Below, in pieces: positions 36,603 through 45,376 of a DNA stretch of 64,000 nucleotides (position 1 is its first letter; the number at the start of each line of letters is the position of its first letter). The position numbers were made by a program, and so were the translations under genes. The stretch is from the NCBI GenBank assembly GCA_964007875.1, contig CAXGAH010000008.1:1-64000 (forward strand). The letters are read 5' to 3'. The notes under the pieces are model-generated. The model saw only the letters and a program-made list of their open reading frames with translations, was not told the DNA's origin and searched no databases. Source of the DNA: UBA1275 sp002323515. GTDB taxonomy: Bacteria > Bacteroidota > Rhodothermia > Balneolales > Balneolaceae.

Positions 36603-37443
36603 GTATATCCTCACAAATATAGTCAGGAATTATACCAGTAGATGATATTTCAGTTTCGACATGTTCCGCTCTGGAGTTGCCAGAAAGTACTAATATAGTG
36701 CCTACACCAAAGCGATTTCCACCTAAAATATCGGTTTCTAGAGTATCCCCTACCATAAGTATCTCGTTTTTTTCTAAGGGGCCAATTTCTTGAACTAAAC
36801 TTTCGTAAGCATACATAAACATCTGTGAATCTGGTTTACCAAAGTGAATGAATTTTTTCCCCAACATACTCTCCACTAGTTTAGCTATACCACCTGTGGC
36901 TACGGCTATGTCATGTTTAGCTACTGGGTAATATTTATCTGAATTAGCTAATATCACCGGCATGGTTTTCTTACGAAGTAAATTGACCGTTTTGTTGATA
37001 TCGGTATTCCAATCAAATCCTTCATCATCCAGAAAAACGAAGGCGGCAATATCATCAATATCATTTAGGTCTACATCACGAGCCGCCACGTGTTGTAAAC
37101 CTGATTGTAGAATGTATTCAGCTGAATTTTGAGTACCTAAATAGGCAATACGTCCGGTGGTAATTTTTTGCTCTAAAAACTGCCTAGCCATCATCCCGGA
37201 AGTTATAATTTCATGTAATTCAATGTCATATAATCCAAGGCGCTGCAGGTTTTCCAATTGTTGTTCTTGACTGCGGGAAGCATCGTTGGTTAGAAGTCGA
37301 AAAGTCTTCCCTTTTTGTTTTAATGTTCGTATGCTTTCTTGGACTCCATCGATTAGGCCTTTATGATTTTTTACAACGCCATAGGAATCGAGCATAACAA
37401 CTTTGTAATCTTCGATGACACGTGAAAAACTAGAATAATTCAT
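36595..37443 (-). CDS. HAD-IIA (NagD-like) hydrolase with altered motif I
   Basis: A 282-residue HAD-superfamily protein of the subclass IIA (NagD/PGP type): motif I near 16-22, LLTNDASRS (50-58, motif II), HFGKPDSQMF (motif III lysine) and VGDTLETDILGG (motif IV). Motif I reads LDSYGV, so the nucleophile D19 is present but the second aspartate (DxD), the general acid of most HAD phosphatases, is Tyr21. Some IIA relatives have D-x-W-G here, so it may be a distinct subgroup with altered or weak activity. It is the third gene after the GS-like ligase and the kinase on the minus strand (39 bases after the kinase), which suggests a phosphorylated pathway intermediate as substrate. Confidence 0.88.
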   Translation of the reverse strand: MNYSSFSRVIEDYKVVMLDSYGVVKNHKGLIDGVQESIRTLKQKGKTFRLLTNDASRSQEQQLENLQRLGLYDIELHEIITSGMMARQFLEQKITTGRIAYLGTQNSAEYILQSGLQHVAARDVDLNDIDDIAAFVFLDDEGFDWNTDINKTVNLLRKKTMPVILANSDKYYPVAKHDIAVATGGIAKLVESMLGKKFIHFGKPDSQMFMYAYESLVQEIGPLEKNEILMVGDTLETDILGGNRFGVGTILVLSGNSRAEHVETEISSTGIIPDYICEDILS

Positions 37444-37482
37444 AGAAAGTGAGTGTTTGTTTCGAGTGTGTTAGAAAATAAG

Positions 37483-38523
37483 CTAGCTTAGGATATCCAA
37501 TAAGCTAGATGGATCGAAGCGATCATCTAAGCTAGGTAAGTGAGTTTCAAAGGTTTCTTTTTGTAGGGTGTTTGCAAATAACTCGTGGAAAAAAAATCGT
37601 CCATACTTAACCACATATGTTAATAAAAAAAAGCGATAGGCTTCTTTTAAGAATAAAATTTCCCGCTCATTTAGTGGATTCACACGATGGTAGGAGCGTA
37701 AAAACAATTTGAATCGCTCGTGCATTAAAATGTCTACGTTATAGGTAAACATGGTTCGGTCACCAATATCGGAAACTACACGCGCAAAAAAGTAAAAATC
37801 CAACACACGGCTACTTACGCGGAACCAGTCATAATCCCACCTTGAGTACAATCTCAAACCCTTAGTAACCGAGAAGTTTCCGATATTCCAGTCCACAAAT
37901 ACAGGAATGCGAACCAAACTACCTGCATTCAGATTATGGAAATTATGTTTGAATATTTCTGCATGCTCATGAATTAGATCCCAATACATAAAATGTTCAA
38001 AATGGGCTTCATCAGTATCTAGGTGAACAAGTAAGTCATCAATATCTACCATTAACGTCTTTGCAGATGAGGGGAGAGTGTGGCGCACTTTTTCGCAGGC
38101 AGCATGGAATTGGCCCATTTGATTACCAAATTTGACAATTTGTTCCTCGTCCAAACGCTTGGGGAGTTTATGTCTAGTTTTGATAGGTCGGTAAAACACC
38201 ACCCAAACATCTGCCGATTCTTGCTTGTGTCGATACACAAATAACCCATTACCCTTCATTAAGGACCTGGATAGCACATCTTCAAAAGGATTGGGTAGGT
38301 TATTAGATAAACTATTGATAATACTATGATCTTCAACAAAATGTTCATAGCGGCCAAAATAGGATAGCTTAGCGACTATGCTCGTTTTGTCTGATAGAAT
38401 CATTCGATAGACGTGATTGGTTGAAACCTTGGCTGAAATATCTTCAATATGAAGAAGTTCACGACTGGAATCGTAGTCATGCCAAGCACTCCGAACAATG
38501 GCATTAAAATCGATGAAACTCAT
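37483..38523 (-). CDS. APH-fold small-molecule kinase-like protein
   Basis: A 346-residue protein with the aminoglycoside/choline-kinase-like phosphotransferase fold. An ATP-binding lysine is at K52 (SIVAKLS). The Brenner-type catalytic segment is FVDWNIGNF (209-217, D211 and N216). The metal-binding acid is in RWDYDWFR (D230 or D232). The classical HxD of APH enzymes is changed to V-D, so the match is to the wider family, not to antibiotic kinases. Its ATG abuts the stop of the glutamine-synthetase-like gene (TAGATG), so translation is coupled. The substrate is unknown; the neighbouring ligase suggests an amine- or hydroxyl-bearing metabolite. Confidence 0.72.
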   Translation of the reverse strand: MSFIDFNAIVRSAWHDYDSSRELLHIEDISAKVSTNHVYRMILSDKTSIVAKLSYFGRYEHFVEDHSIINSLSNNLPNPFEDVLSRSLMKGNGLFVYRHKQESADVWVVFYRPIKTRHKLPKRLDEEQIVKFGNQMGQFHAACEKVRHTLPSSAKTLMVDIDDLLVHLDTDEAHFEHFMYWDLIHEHAEIFKHNFHNLNAGSLVRIPVFVDWNIGNFSVTKGLRLYSRWDYDWFRVSSRVLDFYFFARVVSDIGDRTMFTYNVDILMHERFKLFLRSYHRVNPLNEREILFLKEAYRFFLLTYVVKYGRFFFHELFANTLQKETFETHLPSLDDRFDPSSLLDILS

Positions 38524-39852
38524 CTATATGATCTCAAAATAACGTTGTAATTCCCAATCCCAATCCTTTCCCAGTGACTGTTCTAATTCCCATTCTCTGC
38601 TCAGGATAAAATGATCGACGAATGACTGCCCAAAAAGTTCACTTGCCAATTCAGAATGCTTCATTTGATGCACCGCTTCGGTAAGTGATCCAGGAAGTTT
38701 GTTTAGATTTTCTTGCTCGTAGGCATTTCCATGGCATGGTTCTACAGTCAAGGGAAGCTTGTTTTTGATGCCGTATAGCCCACTAGCTAAACAGGCGCTG
38801 ATAGCCAAATAGGGATTCATGTCAGCGCCACTTACACGGTGCTCTAGATGCCTAGCCCCAGATATTTCAGGAACAACTCGAATAGCGGTTGTTCGGTTAT
38901 CCACTCCCCAGCTGAGGGTTGTGGGAGCCCATGAATTGGCCACATAACGTCTATAAGAATTCACGGTAGGAGCAAACATTGGCAGGATAAATGGCAGACA
39001 GTATAGTTGCCCAGCGAGGTATTCTTGAGCAACAGTACTAAGTCCAAATTCATTATCTGAGCTGTAAAACATATTCTGCCCCTTTTCGTCCCATAAACTT
39101 TGGTGCAAATGACCACTGCAACCAGGATAAAGAGGTGACCATTTGGCCATAAAGCTAGCCATTAAATCAAATTCCATAGCTATTTGTTTGATACCTAATT
39201 TAAACAGGGAGGATTGGTCTGCCATTTCGAGAGCATCACAATAGCTAATGGCTGCTTCGTATACTCCAGGCCCTGTTTCTGTGTGGAGGCCTTCTAATGG
39301 TAGTTTTGCAGCCATTAAATCGGATAGAATACGATGAGTTAATTCTTGAAATTGAGAGGTTCTGAGCATCGAATAACCAAACATTCCAGAACTTAGTGGG
39401 GTCATGTTTTGATAATTGTTAGCAGAGGTATCTTCGGAATTTTTGTGGAACACAAACCACTCAAATTCAGCCCCAAATTTTGCTTGATAACCTGCCTCTC
39501 CAGCCTGCGTTTGTATCCTTTTGAGAAGAGAACGAGAACATACGGCGCTCAAGAGCGGATCCTCCGAAAAATCACCCAGGTACAATTCGATCCCTTTTTC
39601 CCATGATAGCTTCCTTAGGGTGCTGGAATCTAGTTTTAATACTCCATCGGGAAAGCCAGTTCCCCATCCGCTCACACTATCTTTTGTGTAACTCTCATCA
39701 TGCATATCCCAACCAAATACAACATTACAAAACCCTATTCCTATTTCAATGGATTGCTCAATTTTTGAATAGGGGATGTATTTACCCCGAACTATACCGT
39801 CTAGGTCAGTAAATCCAACTTTTAAAAAGGGAATAGGAGTAGGTTCAGGCAT
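38524..39852 (-). CDS. Glutamine synthetase-like ligase (PuuA/GlnA3-type)
   Basis: A 442-residue member of the glutamine synthetase superfamily. Core motifs include GAEFEWF (128-134, metal-binding E129/E131), HTETGPGVYEA (190-200), GCSGHLHQSL (244-253, H248), NSYRRYV and WGVDNRTTAIRV, with GADMNPYLAI near the end. The pattern is that of gamma-glutamyl-amine ligases such as PuuA, GlnA3 and other divergent paralogues, not the main nitrogen-assimilating GlnA. It would ligate glutamate to an amine using ATP. It is followed by a kinase in perfect abutment and a HAD hydrolase, and preceded by a small lipoprotein gene 52 bases away. No transporter or aminotransferase of a known polyamine pathway is adjacent. 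Confidence 0.86.
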   Translation of the reverse strand: MPEPTPIPFLKVGFTDLDGIVRGKYIPYSKIEQSIEIGIGFCNVVFGWDMHDESYTKDSVSGWGTGFPDGVLKLDSSTLRKLSWEKGIELYLGDFSEDPLLSAVCSRSLLKRIQTQAGEAGYQAKFGAEFEWFVFHKNSEDTSANNYQNMTPLSSGMFGYSMLRTSQFQELTHRILSDLMAAKLPLEGLHTETGPGVYEAAISYCDALEMADQSSLFKLGIKQIAMEFDLMASFMAKWSPLYPGCSGHLHQSLWDEKGQNMFYSSDNEFGLSTVAQEYLAGQLYCLPFILPMFAPTVNSYRRYVANSWAPTTLSWGVDNRTTAIRVVPEISGARHLEHRVSGADMNPYLAISACLASGLYGIKNKLPLTVEPCHGNAYEQENLNKLPGSLTEAVHQMKHSELASELFGQSFVDHFILSREWELEQSLGKDWDWELQRYFEII

Positions 39853-39904
39853 AGTTTAAATTAGTTTTTGGGGTTTTAGTATTCGTATTCTAAATCCATC
39901 ATCA

Positions 39905-40273
39905 TTATTGCGTCATTGAATGAGTTTCAGTTGAATCGCTGACCACCGTCCATCCTATTTCAACCGCTATGGGTAGTTGTTTTTGGGCTATGAGCGCATA
40001 GTATTCAAGGCCAACTGGGCAAAAGCAAGCTAGGCAAACCGGGAATTCAACTTTTTTTGAGCTTAACACTTCAATGTTAGCCTGACTTAATTCCTTTAAT
40101 GCATCCTCAATGGTTTCAAACTCGTAAGGAATACATTGTTCTGCCGCGGCCACATGCTTAATCCATTGAGTATCGTCGGTGGACTGTTCGTTTAAAAAAA
40201 TGGATTCACAGCTAATATTTGTGAGGCTTAAAGCAAAAACTACGTAAAGGAGGATTTGTTTAGATAGGTTCAT
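39905..40273 (-). CDS. Small cysteine-containing lipoprotein
   Basis: A 122-residue protein of unknown function. The N-terminus (LSKQILLYVVFALSLTNISC) is a lipoprotein signal with the lipid-anchored cysteine at residue 22. The frame extends five codons further upstream from a TTG, but the ATG at 40273 suits the signal peptide better. The mature part holds a CLACFCPVGLEY cluster (three cysteines in five residues), which could bind a metal or form disulfides. It lies 52 bases before the GS-like ligase on the same strand and starts a probable four-gene operon. No family was recognised. Confidence 0.7.
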   Translation of the reverse strand: MNLSKQILLYVVFALSLTNISCESIFLNEQSTDDTQWIKHVAAAEQCIPYEFETIEDALKELSQANIEVLSSKKVEFPVCLACFCPVGLEYYALIAQKQLPIAVEIGWTVVSDSTETHSMTQ

Positions 40274-40606
40274 CAGTGAACTATGCAAGATTAATGAGTA
40301 TCGCCAAGTATTAGTACATTATAAAGTAAACAAAGCTATAAACAATGTTTCTCGCAGACCTGTTTCAAAATCTAATAGGTTCTTGTTGATGTCGTTTAGT
40401 GCTGCTCACACTTAATATAAACATAACTTGCTTTGATTAGCCATAAATCGCAAGTTTTTATCAGTTAACTAGAAAAAGAATGAGTTAATTCTAGCATCCG
40501 CCTAGACACACTTCCTATCTATTAGTTAATAATTTACTAATGATGGGTTTAAACTATGGTAACACATTTAGTGTTTATTATATGTTAATAATTATCATCT
40601 ACACAT
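40274..40606. other. Divergent promoter region
   Basis: These 333 A+T-rich bases separate the lipoprotein-ligase operon (minus) from the phosphoesterase pseudogene (plus). I see no gene and no terminator. A small inverted repeat AACAC/GTGTT lies at about 40561-40576. Promoters for both sides should be here. Confidence 0.45.
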
Positions 40607-41452
40607 ATGAAACGAACATTAGACACGGTGGTCATTTCGGACGTGCATTTGGGAACAGTGGGTTGTCACGCGGTCGAGCTTATCTAATACCTAAATTCAA
40701 TAGATCCTAAACGGATAATCTTAAACGGGGATTTTATTGATATGTGGCAATTCAAAAAGTATTATTGGCCGGAAGCGCATATGCATGTAATCCGTACACT
40801 CATTACGATGATGACTAATGGGGTTGATATATACTATCTCACTGGCAATCACGATGAAACGCTTCGTAAGATTTCCAGCTTGCAATTAGGTCCATTATTT
40901 GTGCGTGATAAATTAGTATTAGAATTAAATGGAGAAAAGATCTGGTTTTTTCATGGGGATATATTTGATGTAACTATGAAATATTCGAAATGGCTAGCTA
41001 AGTTGGGTGGCCATGGGTATGAATTATTGATACTGTTAAACAGGTGGGTTAATTCTGTATCAGTTCGCATGGGATATGGGAAATTGTCTCTTTCAAAAAA
41101 GATCAAGGATAGCGTAAAAACAGCCGTTAACTTTATCGATGATTTCGAAGTTACTGCCATGGAATTAGCTATTCAAGAAGGGCACGATTATGTTGTTTGT
41201 GGGCATATTCATCAACCCAAAATACGGGGGTACGAAAATGAAGAAGGTTCGGTAATCTACATGAATTCTGGCGATTGGGTGGAAAACCTTACCTCTTTAG
41301 AATACGATGGGGAAGAGTGGAGTCTCTACAGGTACGAAACAGATGCCCTTGTTCATCAAAGCTCAAATATTACCCCAATGATAGCTGCTCACCCTAGTTT
41401 AATTAACGGATACGACCAGGGATTGAAAACCGGATCGATAGGACAACCGTAA
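40607..41452 (+). pseudogene. LpxH-like metallophosphoesterase with one in-frame stop
   Basis: The frame from ATG 40607 encodes a calcineurin-like phosphoesterase of about 281 codons, like UDP-2,3-diacylglucosamine diphosphatase (LpxH/YbbF group). Motif I is VVISDVHLG (D and H ligands, residues 8-16). At codon 27 a TAA (40685-40687) interrupts it. The frame then continues without shift through LNGDFIDMW (motif II), TGNHDE (motif III) and VCGHIHQPK (motif V). The alternative start at 40742 would lose motifs I and II, so a truncated product should be inactive. Only one lesion is visible and the remaining codons look conserved, so this is a very recent pseudogene, a read-through gene or a sequencing error. 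Confidence 0.85.
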
Positions 41453-41518
41453 CTCCAGCAACATGTTCAACGAACCAGGTAGCCTTGCTATGAGAACAAC
41501 CTCAAAACAGCATGAAGC

Positions 41519-42556
41519 ATGAAGATATTATATGGTGTACAGGGCACCGGACACGGTCATATTAGTAGGGCCCGAGTAATTTTACCCCGTCTACGTGAGA
41601 TCGCACAGGTAGACGTGCTTATAAGTGGGTATAATTTCAAGTTACACCTCGACGGAGAAATCACCTACAAAGCTCGTGGAATCAGCTTGGCATATGACCA
41701 AAAGGGGAGTGTGGATGTGTTTGAGACAGCACTCAATATTCAACCCGTTAAACTCTTTCAGGATATTCAATCCTTGCCGGTAGAAGATTACGATTTTGTA
41801 GTCAATGACTATGAGCCTGTGACAGCTTGGGCAGCTCAAACGGCGGGGATTAGCTGTGTGGCCATAAGTCATCAAGCCTCATTTTTATCTGAGAAGACCC
41901 CAAGGCCCAAGAAAAAATCACTGGTGTCCGAAGGTATTCTCCGTCATTTTGCTCCCTCAAAATCTACGGTGGCTTGCCATTACTTACGTTATGATTCCTT
42001 CATAGAGCCACCGATAGTCCGGAAACAGATTCAACTACTAAGTCCATTTCGTCAAGACCATGTAACCGTCTATCTGCCGGCTTTTAATGCCTCAGAACTA
42101 CTTCCTTACTTTAAAGAAGTAAGTGAGGTTAAATGGCACTTTTTTACTGCTGATTGTGAGCAAGACTATTGGGATGAGAATGTTTGGGTACGCCCTGTGG
42201 GTAACGAAAGTTTTTTGGAGAGTATAGAATCATGCGAAGGTATTGTTTCTGCTACAGGCTTTGAAACGACCTCCGAATCTATGTACCTGAGAAAAAAGCT
42301 TTTTACTATTCCCATTAAGAATCAGTACGAGCAATTATGCAATGCGGCAGCTATAGAGCAGTTAGGTGGAAAAGTGGTATATGATATTGGCCCAGAATTT
42401 GTCTTTCAACTCCGTCAGTGGCTACAGTCTGGTAAACACCTAGACCTACCAGAAGTGTGTGATGAAAAAAGCTTAATCAAAAAAATTATCCAGCAGGGCA
42501 CATCAAACACTAAACCTAGGAACGAACTGTTTAAGAGGCATGCCATTCCTGGTTGA
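41519..42556 (+). CDS. GT-B glycosyltransferase, TIGR00661-like
   Basis: The protein has 345 residues. It starts with KILYGVQGTGHGHISRARVI, the glycine-rich N-terminal loop and HxxR motif of UDP-glycosyltransferase-like GT-B enzymes. The second half has VSATGFETTSESMYLRKKL (about 240-260), the donor-binding loop region followed by E residues, as in MurG-type proteins. The family has been annotated as TIGR00661/MJ1255-like. The position after the LpxH-like gene (67 bases) suggests a role in lipid or envelope glycosylation, but that is inference. No membrane segment is obvious, so a peripheral membrane protein is likely. Confidence 0.82.
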   Translation: MKILYGVQGTGHGHISRARVILPRLREIAQVDVLISGYNFKLHLDGEITYKARGISLAYDQKGSVDVFETALNIQPVKLFQDIQSLPVEDYDFVVNDYEPVTAWAAQTAGISCVAISHQASFLSEKTPRPKKKSLVSEGILRHFAPSKSTVACHYLRYDSFIEPPIVRKQIQLLSPFRQDHVTVYLPAFNASELLPYFKEVSEVKWHFFTADCEQDYWDENVWVRPVGNESFLESIESCEGIVSATGFETTSESMYLRKKLFTIPIKNQYEQLCNAAAIEQLGGKVVYDIGPEFVFQLRQWLQSGKHLDLPEVCDEKSLIKKIIQQGTSNTKPRNELFKRHAIPG

Positions 42557-42579
42557 GTCTAGCGAGTTTTCATCTCTGT

Positions 42580-43036
42580 TCAACTCAATTTCATAGCGTA
42601 TAAATGTTGGATTGAGATATCGGTATTGGAATAAACGTGTTTGTTGCCGAGGGTTTTTGAACATCGCTCAATACAAAGAAGGGCAGCGGATTCACTTAAG
42701 CCCATATGCTGGGCGATTTCTTTGTTTGAATTCATAGCAGTAAAAGGTATAAGAACCAGCGGTTATAGGGATTTCATATTTCTCTTCGAGTACTTCGTAG
42801 ATAGTTTTGTTTTCTAGAATCTCATCGAAGAAAAGTTGACCATAAATTCCCGGTAACCATGTCTGATCAAAAGCAACAATTTCATCATTAGCATCTTGAA
42901 TCCGTTTTAACTTAATAAGCTGACTGGTTGGAGTGAGACCAAATTTCGGATTTATGCAGACTTTTGCTCTAGTTTTTTTAAAATCGATTATTTTTGATGT
43001 TGCTACAAGTGTATAGATATATGTACTATTGTACAA
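42580..43036 (-). pseudogene. Relic of a GntR-family regulator (UTRA domain only)
   Basis: A frame of 114 codons (43036-42692) reads like the ligand-binding UTRA domain of HutC/GntR regulators: SQLIKLKRIQDANDEIVAFDQTWLP, then TIYEVLEEKYEIPITAG. It runs into a stop after PAYGLK. Shifting frame near 42725 restores the expected end: NKEIAQHMGLSESAALLCIERC, then SKTLGNKHVYSNTDI, stopping at 42580. The N-terminal winged-helix DNA-binding domain is missing, because the upstream DNA (43037-43102) encodes nothing similar and the next gene begins at 43103. The relic therefore has a lost 5' half and a frameshift. Confidence 0.75.
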
Positions 43037-43102
43037 GAATTAATCTGGTTCAAGAGAGGATCCCTTAACCAGCTAACCAAACACAACTAATGCAAAGTCA
43101 CC

Positions 43103-44524
43103 ATGTTTTTTGAACAAATTTTTGAGGAAAAGTTAGCACAGTACGCCTATGTAATAGGTTGCCAGAAATCAGGAGGAGCAGTGGTTATCGATCCTATGAG
43201 AGATATTGATCGATATGATAAATTAGCTGCCAAGCACGGATTAACTATTGTTGCCGCGGCCGATACTCACATACATGCCGATTATGTTTCAGGGCTTCGG
43301 GAATTTGCCGCCCGAGGTGTAAAAGTGTATGCCTCCAATGAAGGTGATGAGAATTGGAAATATGAGTGGCTCAAAAATAGCGATTACAACTACGAATTCC
43401 TGACTGACAATGATACCTTTAGGATCGGATACATCATTTTCAAAGCGGTTCATAGTCCTGGTCACACACCAGAGCATATTAGTTATTTAGTATCCGATGG
43501 AGCCACTACAGATGAGCCTATGGGTATTTGCTCGGGTGATTTTGTATTTGTGGGTGATGTAGGTCGTCCTGATTTGTTAGAATCGGCTGGAGGTATGGAA
43601 GGTATGATGGAGGAGTCGGCAAGAATACTGTACAAATCGTTGGACAAATTCAAAGATTTAGCATCCTACGTCCAGGTTTGGCCTGGTCATGGAGCCGGAA
43701 GTGCCTGTGGAAAAGCCTTAGGTGTAGTGCCAGATTCTACCGTTGGTTATGAAATGAGGTTTAACAATTCCATTCGTGCGGCTATCACTGAGCAGGATTT
43801 TGTAAACTTTATACTAGATGGACAACCAGAACCCCCCTTGTATTTTGCTCGCATGAAACGTGACAATAAAATGGGTCCAAAGGTACTTGGAGACATGCCA
43901 AAACCTCAAAAAATGACAGCAGATGAGTTTGTTTCTGCGGTTCATTCCAACGAATCCGCAGTGGTTATTGATACGCGTGAACTTGAAGCTTTTATGGCCA
44001 ATCACCTTAAGGGTGCTTTGTTTGCTCCAGTCAACAAAGCCTTCAATACTACGGTTGGATCTTTTGTAATGGAAGATGAACATATGTACCTAGTAGTAGA
44101 GGAAGAAAAACTAATCGAAGCAGTACTCGATTTAATTCGCATTGGCTTAGATAACATTAGTGGATATATAACCCCGACGGAACTATATGCTAAGGAAGGT
44201 TTAGAGGTTGTTACGACCGAAACAATCACTTTTGCGGAGTTCGACGGATATAATGAGTCGGGTAACTATCGTGTGCTAGATACTCGCAAAGAATCTGAAC
44301 ATGCCACAGGCGCGGTACCTGGAGCACTTAACTTCGCTCACACCCGTATCCTCGAAAATCTTGACAAGATACCTACTGACAAACCACTACTTGTACATTG
44401 TAAGGCTGGTGGAAGAGCGGCATACACCTCTGCATTGTTACAAAAAAATGGGTATGAGGTAGTATTAATTGCTGACAAAGTTGAGCCCTACCTAAAGCAA
44501 CGCAATCTTATGGTTGAGGCCTAA
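43103..44524 (+). CDS. MBL-fold persulfide dioxygenase-like protein with two rhodanese domains
   Basis: The protein has 473 residues. An ETHE1-like metallo-beta-lactamase domain (1-250) has THIHADY (55-61) in place of the canonical HxHxDH, plus HSPGHTPEH (117-125) and D152 in VGDVGRPD. These are compatible with a mononuclear iron site. Two rhodanese domains follow: the first (about 275-370, VVIDTRELEAF) lacks the catalytic cysteine, while the second (about 380-473) has C433 in VHCKAGGRA. ETHE1/CstB-like enzymes oxidise glutathione or CoA persulfide to sulfite. The neighbouring TauE/SafE exporter three bases downstream fits sulfite removal. Substrate is inferred. Confidence 0.88.
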   Translation: MFFEQIFEEKLAQYAYVIGCQKSGGAVVIDPMRDIDRYDKLAAKHGLTIVAAADTHIHADYVSGLREFAARGVKVYASNEGDENWKYEWLKNSDYNYEFLTDNDTFRIGYIIFKAVHSPGHTPEHISYLVSDGATTDEPMGICSGDFVFVGDVGRPDLLESAGGMEGMMEESARILYKSLDKFKDLASYVQVWPGHGAGSACGKALGVVPDSTVGYEMRFNNSIRAAITEQDFVNFILDGQPEPPLYFARMKRDNKMGPKVLGDMPKPQKMTADEFVSAVHSNESAVVIDTRELEAFMANHLKGALFAPVNKAFNTTVGSFVMEDEHMYLVVEEEKLIEAVLDLIRIGLDNISGYITPTELYAKEGLEVVTTETITFAEFDGYNESGNYRVLDTRKESEHATGAVPGALNFAHTRILENLDKIPTDKPLLVHCKAGGRAAYTSALLQKNGYEVVLIADKVEPYLKQRNLMVEA

Positions 44525-44527
44525 TTC

Positions 44528-45280
44528 TTGATAGGTACATGGATTGGAGCCTTGTTAATTGGAATTTCCCTTGGTCTTTTAGGCTCGGGGGGATCCATCC
44601 TTACCGTACCGATTTTGGTATATTTGGTTGGGGAGCCTGAAAAAGTAGCCATCGCTGAATCGCTTGGTATTGTAGCTACCATTTCTCTTGTGGGCGCGAT
44701 ACCTTATGCCATACGAAAAGAGGTGGATTGGAAAAGTGTATTTTATTTTGGAATACCCGGAATGGCAGGAACCTATGGGGGAGCAGCACTGTCTGTTTTT
44801 TTAACAGGTAGTATGCAATTGATAATCTTTGCTACCGTTATGTTGTTAGCGGCGGTTATGATGATAAGAAAGCCAAAAGAGCTACAAGTCAAGGATAAAC
44901 AAGCTCCAATTTGGCTCTTGATTACCGAGGGATTAGTCTTTGGGGTTATTACTGGTTTGGTTGGAGTTGGCGGTGGTTTCTTAATAATCCCAGCTTTAGT
45001 CTTATTAGGTGGATTATCTATGCGTATTGCCGTTGGAACGAGTTTGTTTATTATTGCTGCTAAGAGTTTACTTGGATTTTATAAATATGTTGATGTATTA
45101 GCCAAAGAGGATTTGAGTGTAAACTGGAACCTATTAGTCGTTTTTACCTTAATTGGTATTGTGGGTAGTTTTTTGGGAGGTAAGGCAAGTCAGTTTATAC
45201 CACAGCAAAAGCTAAAAAAAAGCTTTGGCTATTTTCTTATTGTCATGGGAGTATATATTCTCTACACTAATTTTGCCTAG
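44528..45280 (+). CDS. TauE/SafE-family sulfite/anion exporter
   Basis: A 250-residue membrane protein with about eight helices. Duplicated TauE motifs are present: GLLGSGGSILTVPIL (17-31) and GLVGVGGGFLIIPALV (about 139-154). It probably exports sulfite or a sulfonate. It starts with TTG at 44528, three bases after the MBL-rhodanese stop. Because that enzyme family produces sulfite from persulfides, the two genes form a sulfide-detoxification unit. No CsoR-type regulator is present; the GntR relic lies upstream on the other strand. Confidence 0.9.
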   Translation: MIGTWIGALLIGISLGLLGSGGSILTVPILVYLVGEPEKVAIAESLGIVATISLVGAIPYAIRKEVDWKSVFYFGIPGMAGTYGGAALSVFLTGSMQLIIFATVMLLAAVMMIRKPKELQVKDKQAPIWLLITEGLVFGVITGLVGVGGGFLIIPALVLLGGLSMRIAVGTSLFIIAAKSLLGFYKYVDVLAKEDLSVNWNLLVVFTLIGIVGSFLGGKASQFIPQQKLKKSFGYFLIVMGVYILYTNFA

Positions 45281-45376
45281 GTCGAGCTAAAGAACCAATT
45301 CATAATAGCTTTATCCTACATAGGGCGGTAGAATTTACTACATTCAGGTACTCACAATTTCAAAATCGAAGTACGT

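Noticed and set aside
37483..38523. Aminoglycoside resistance gene
   Set aside because: Only the fold matches. The HxD motif is altered and the context is metabolic, so antibiotic resistance is not supported.
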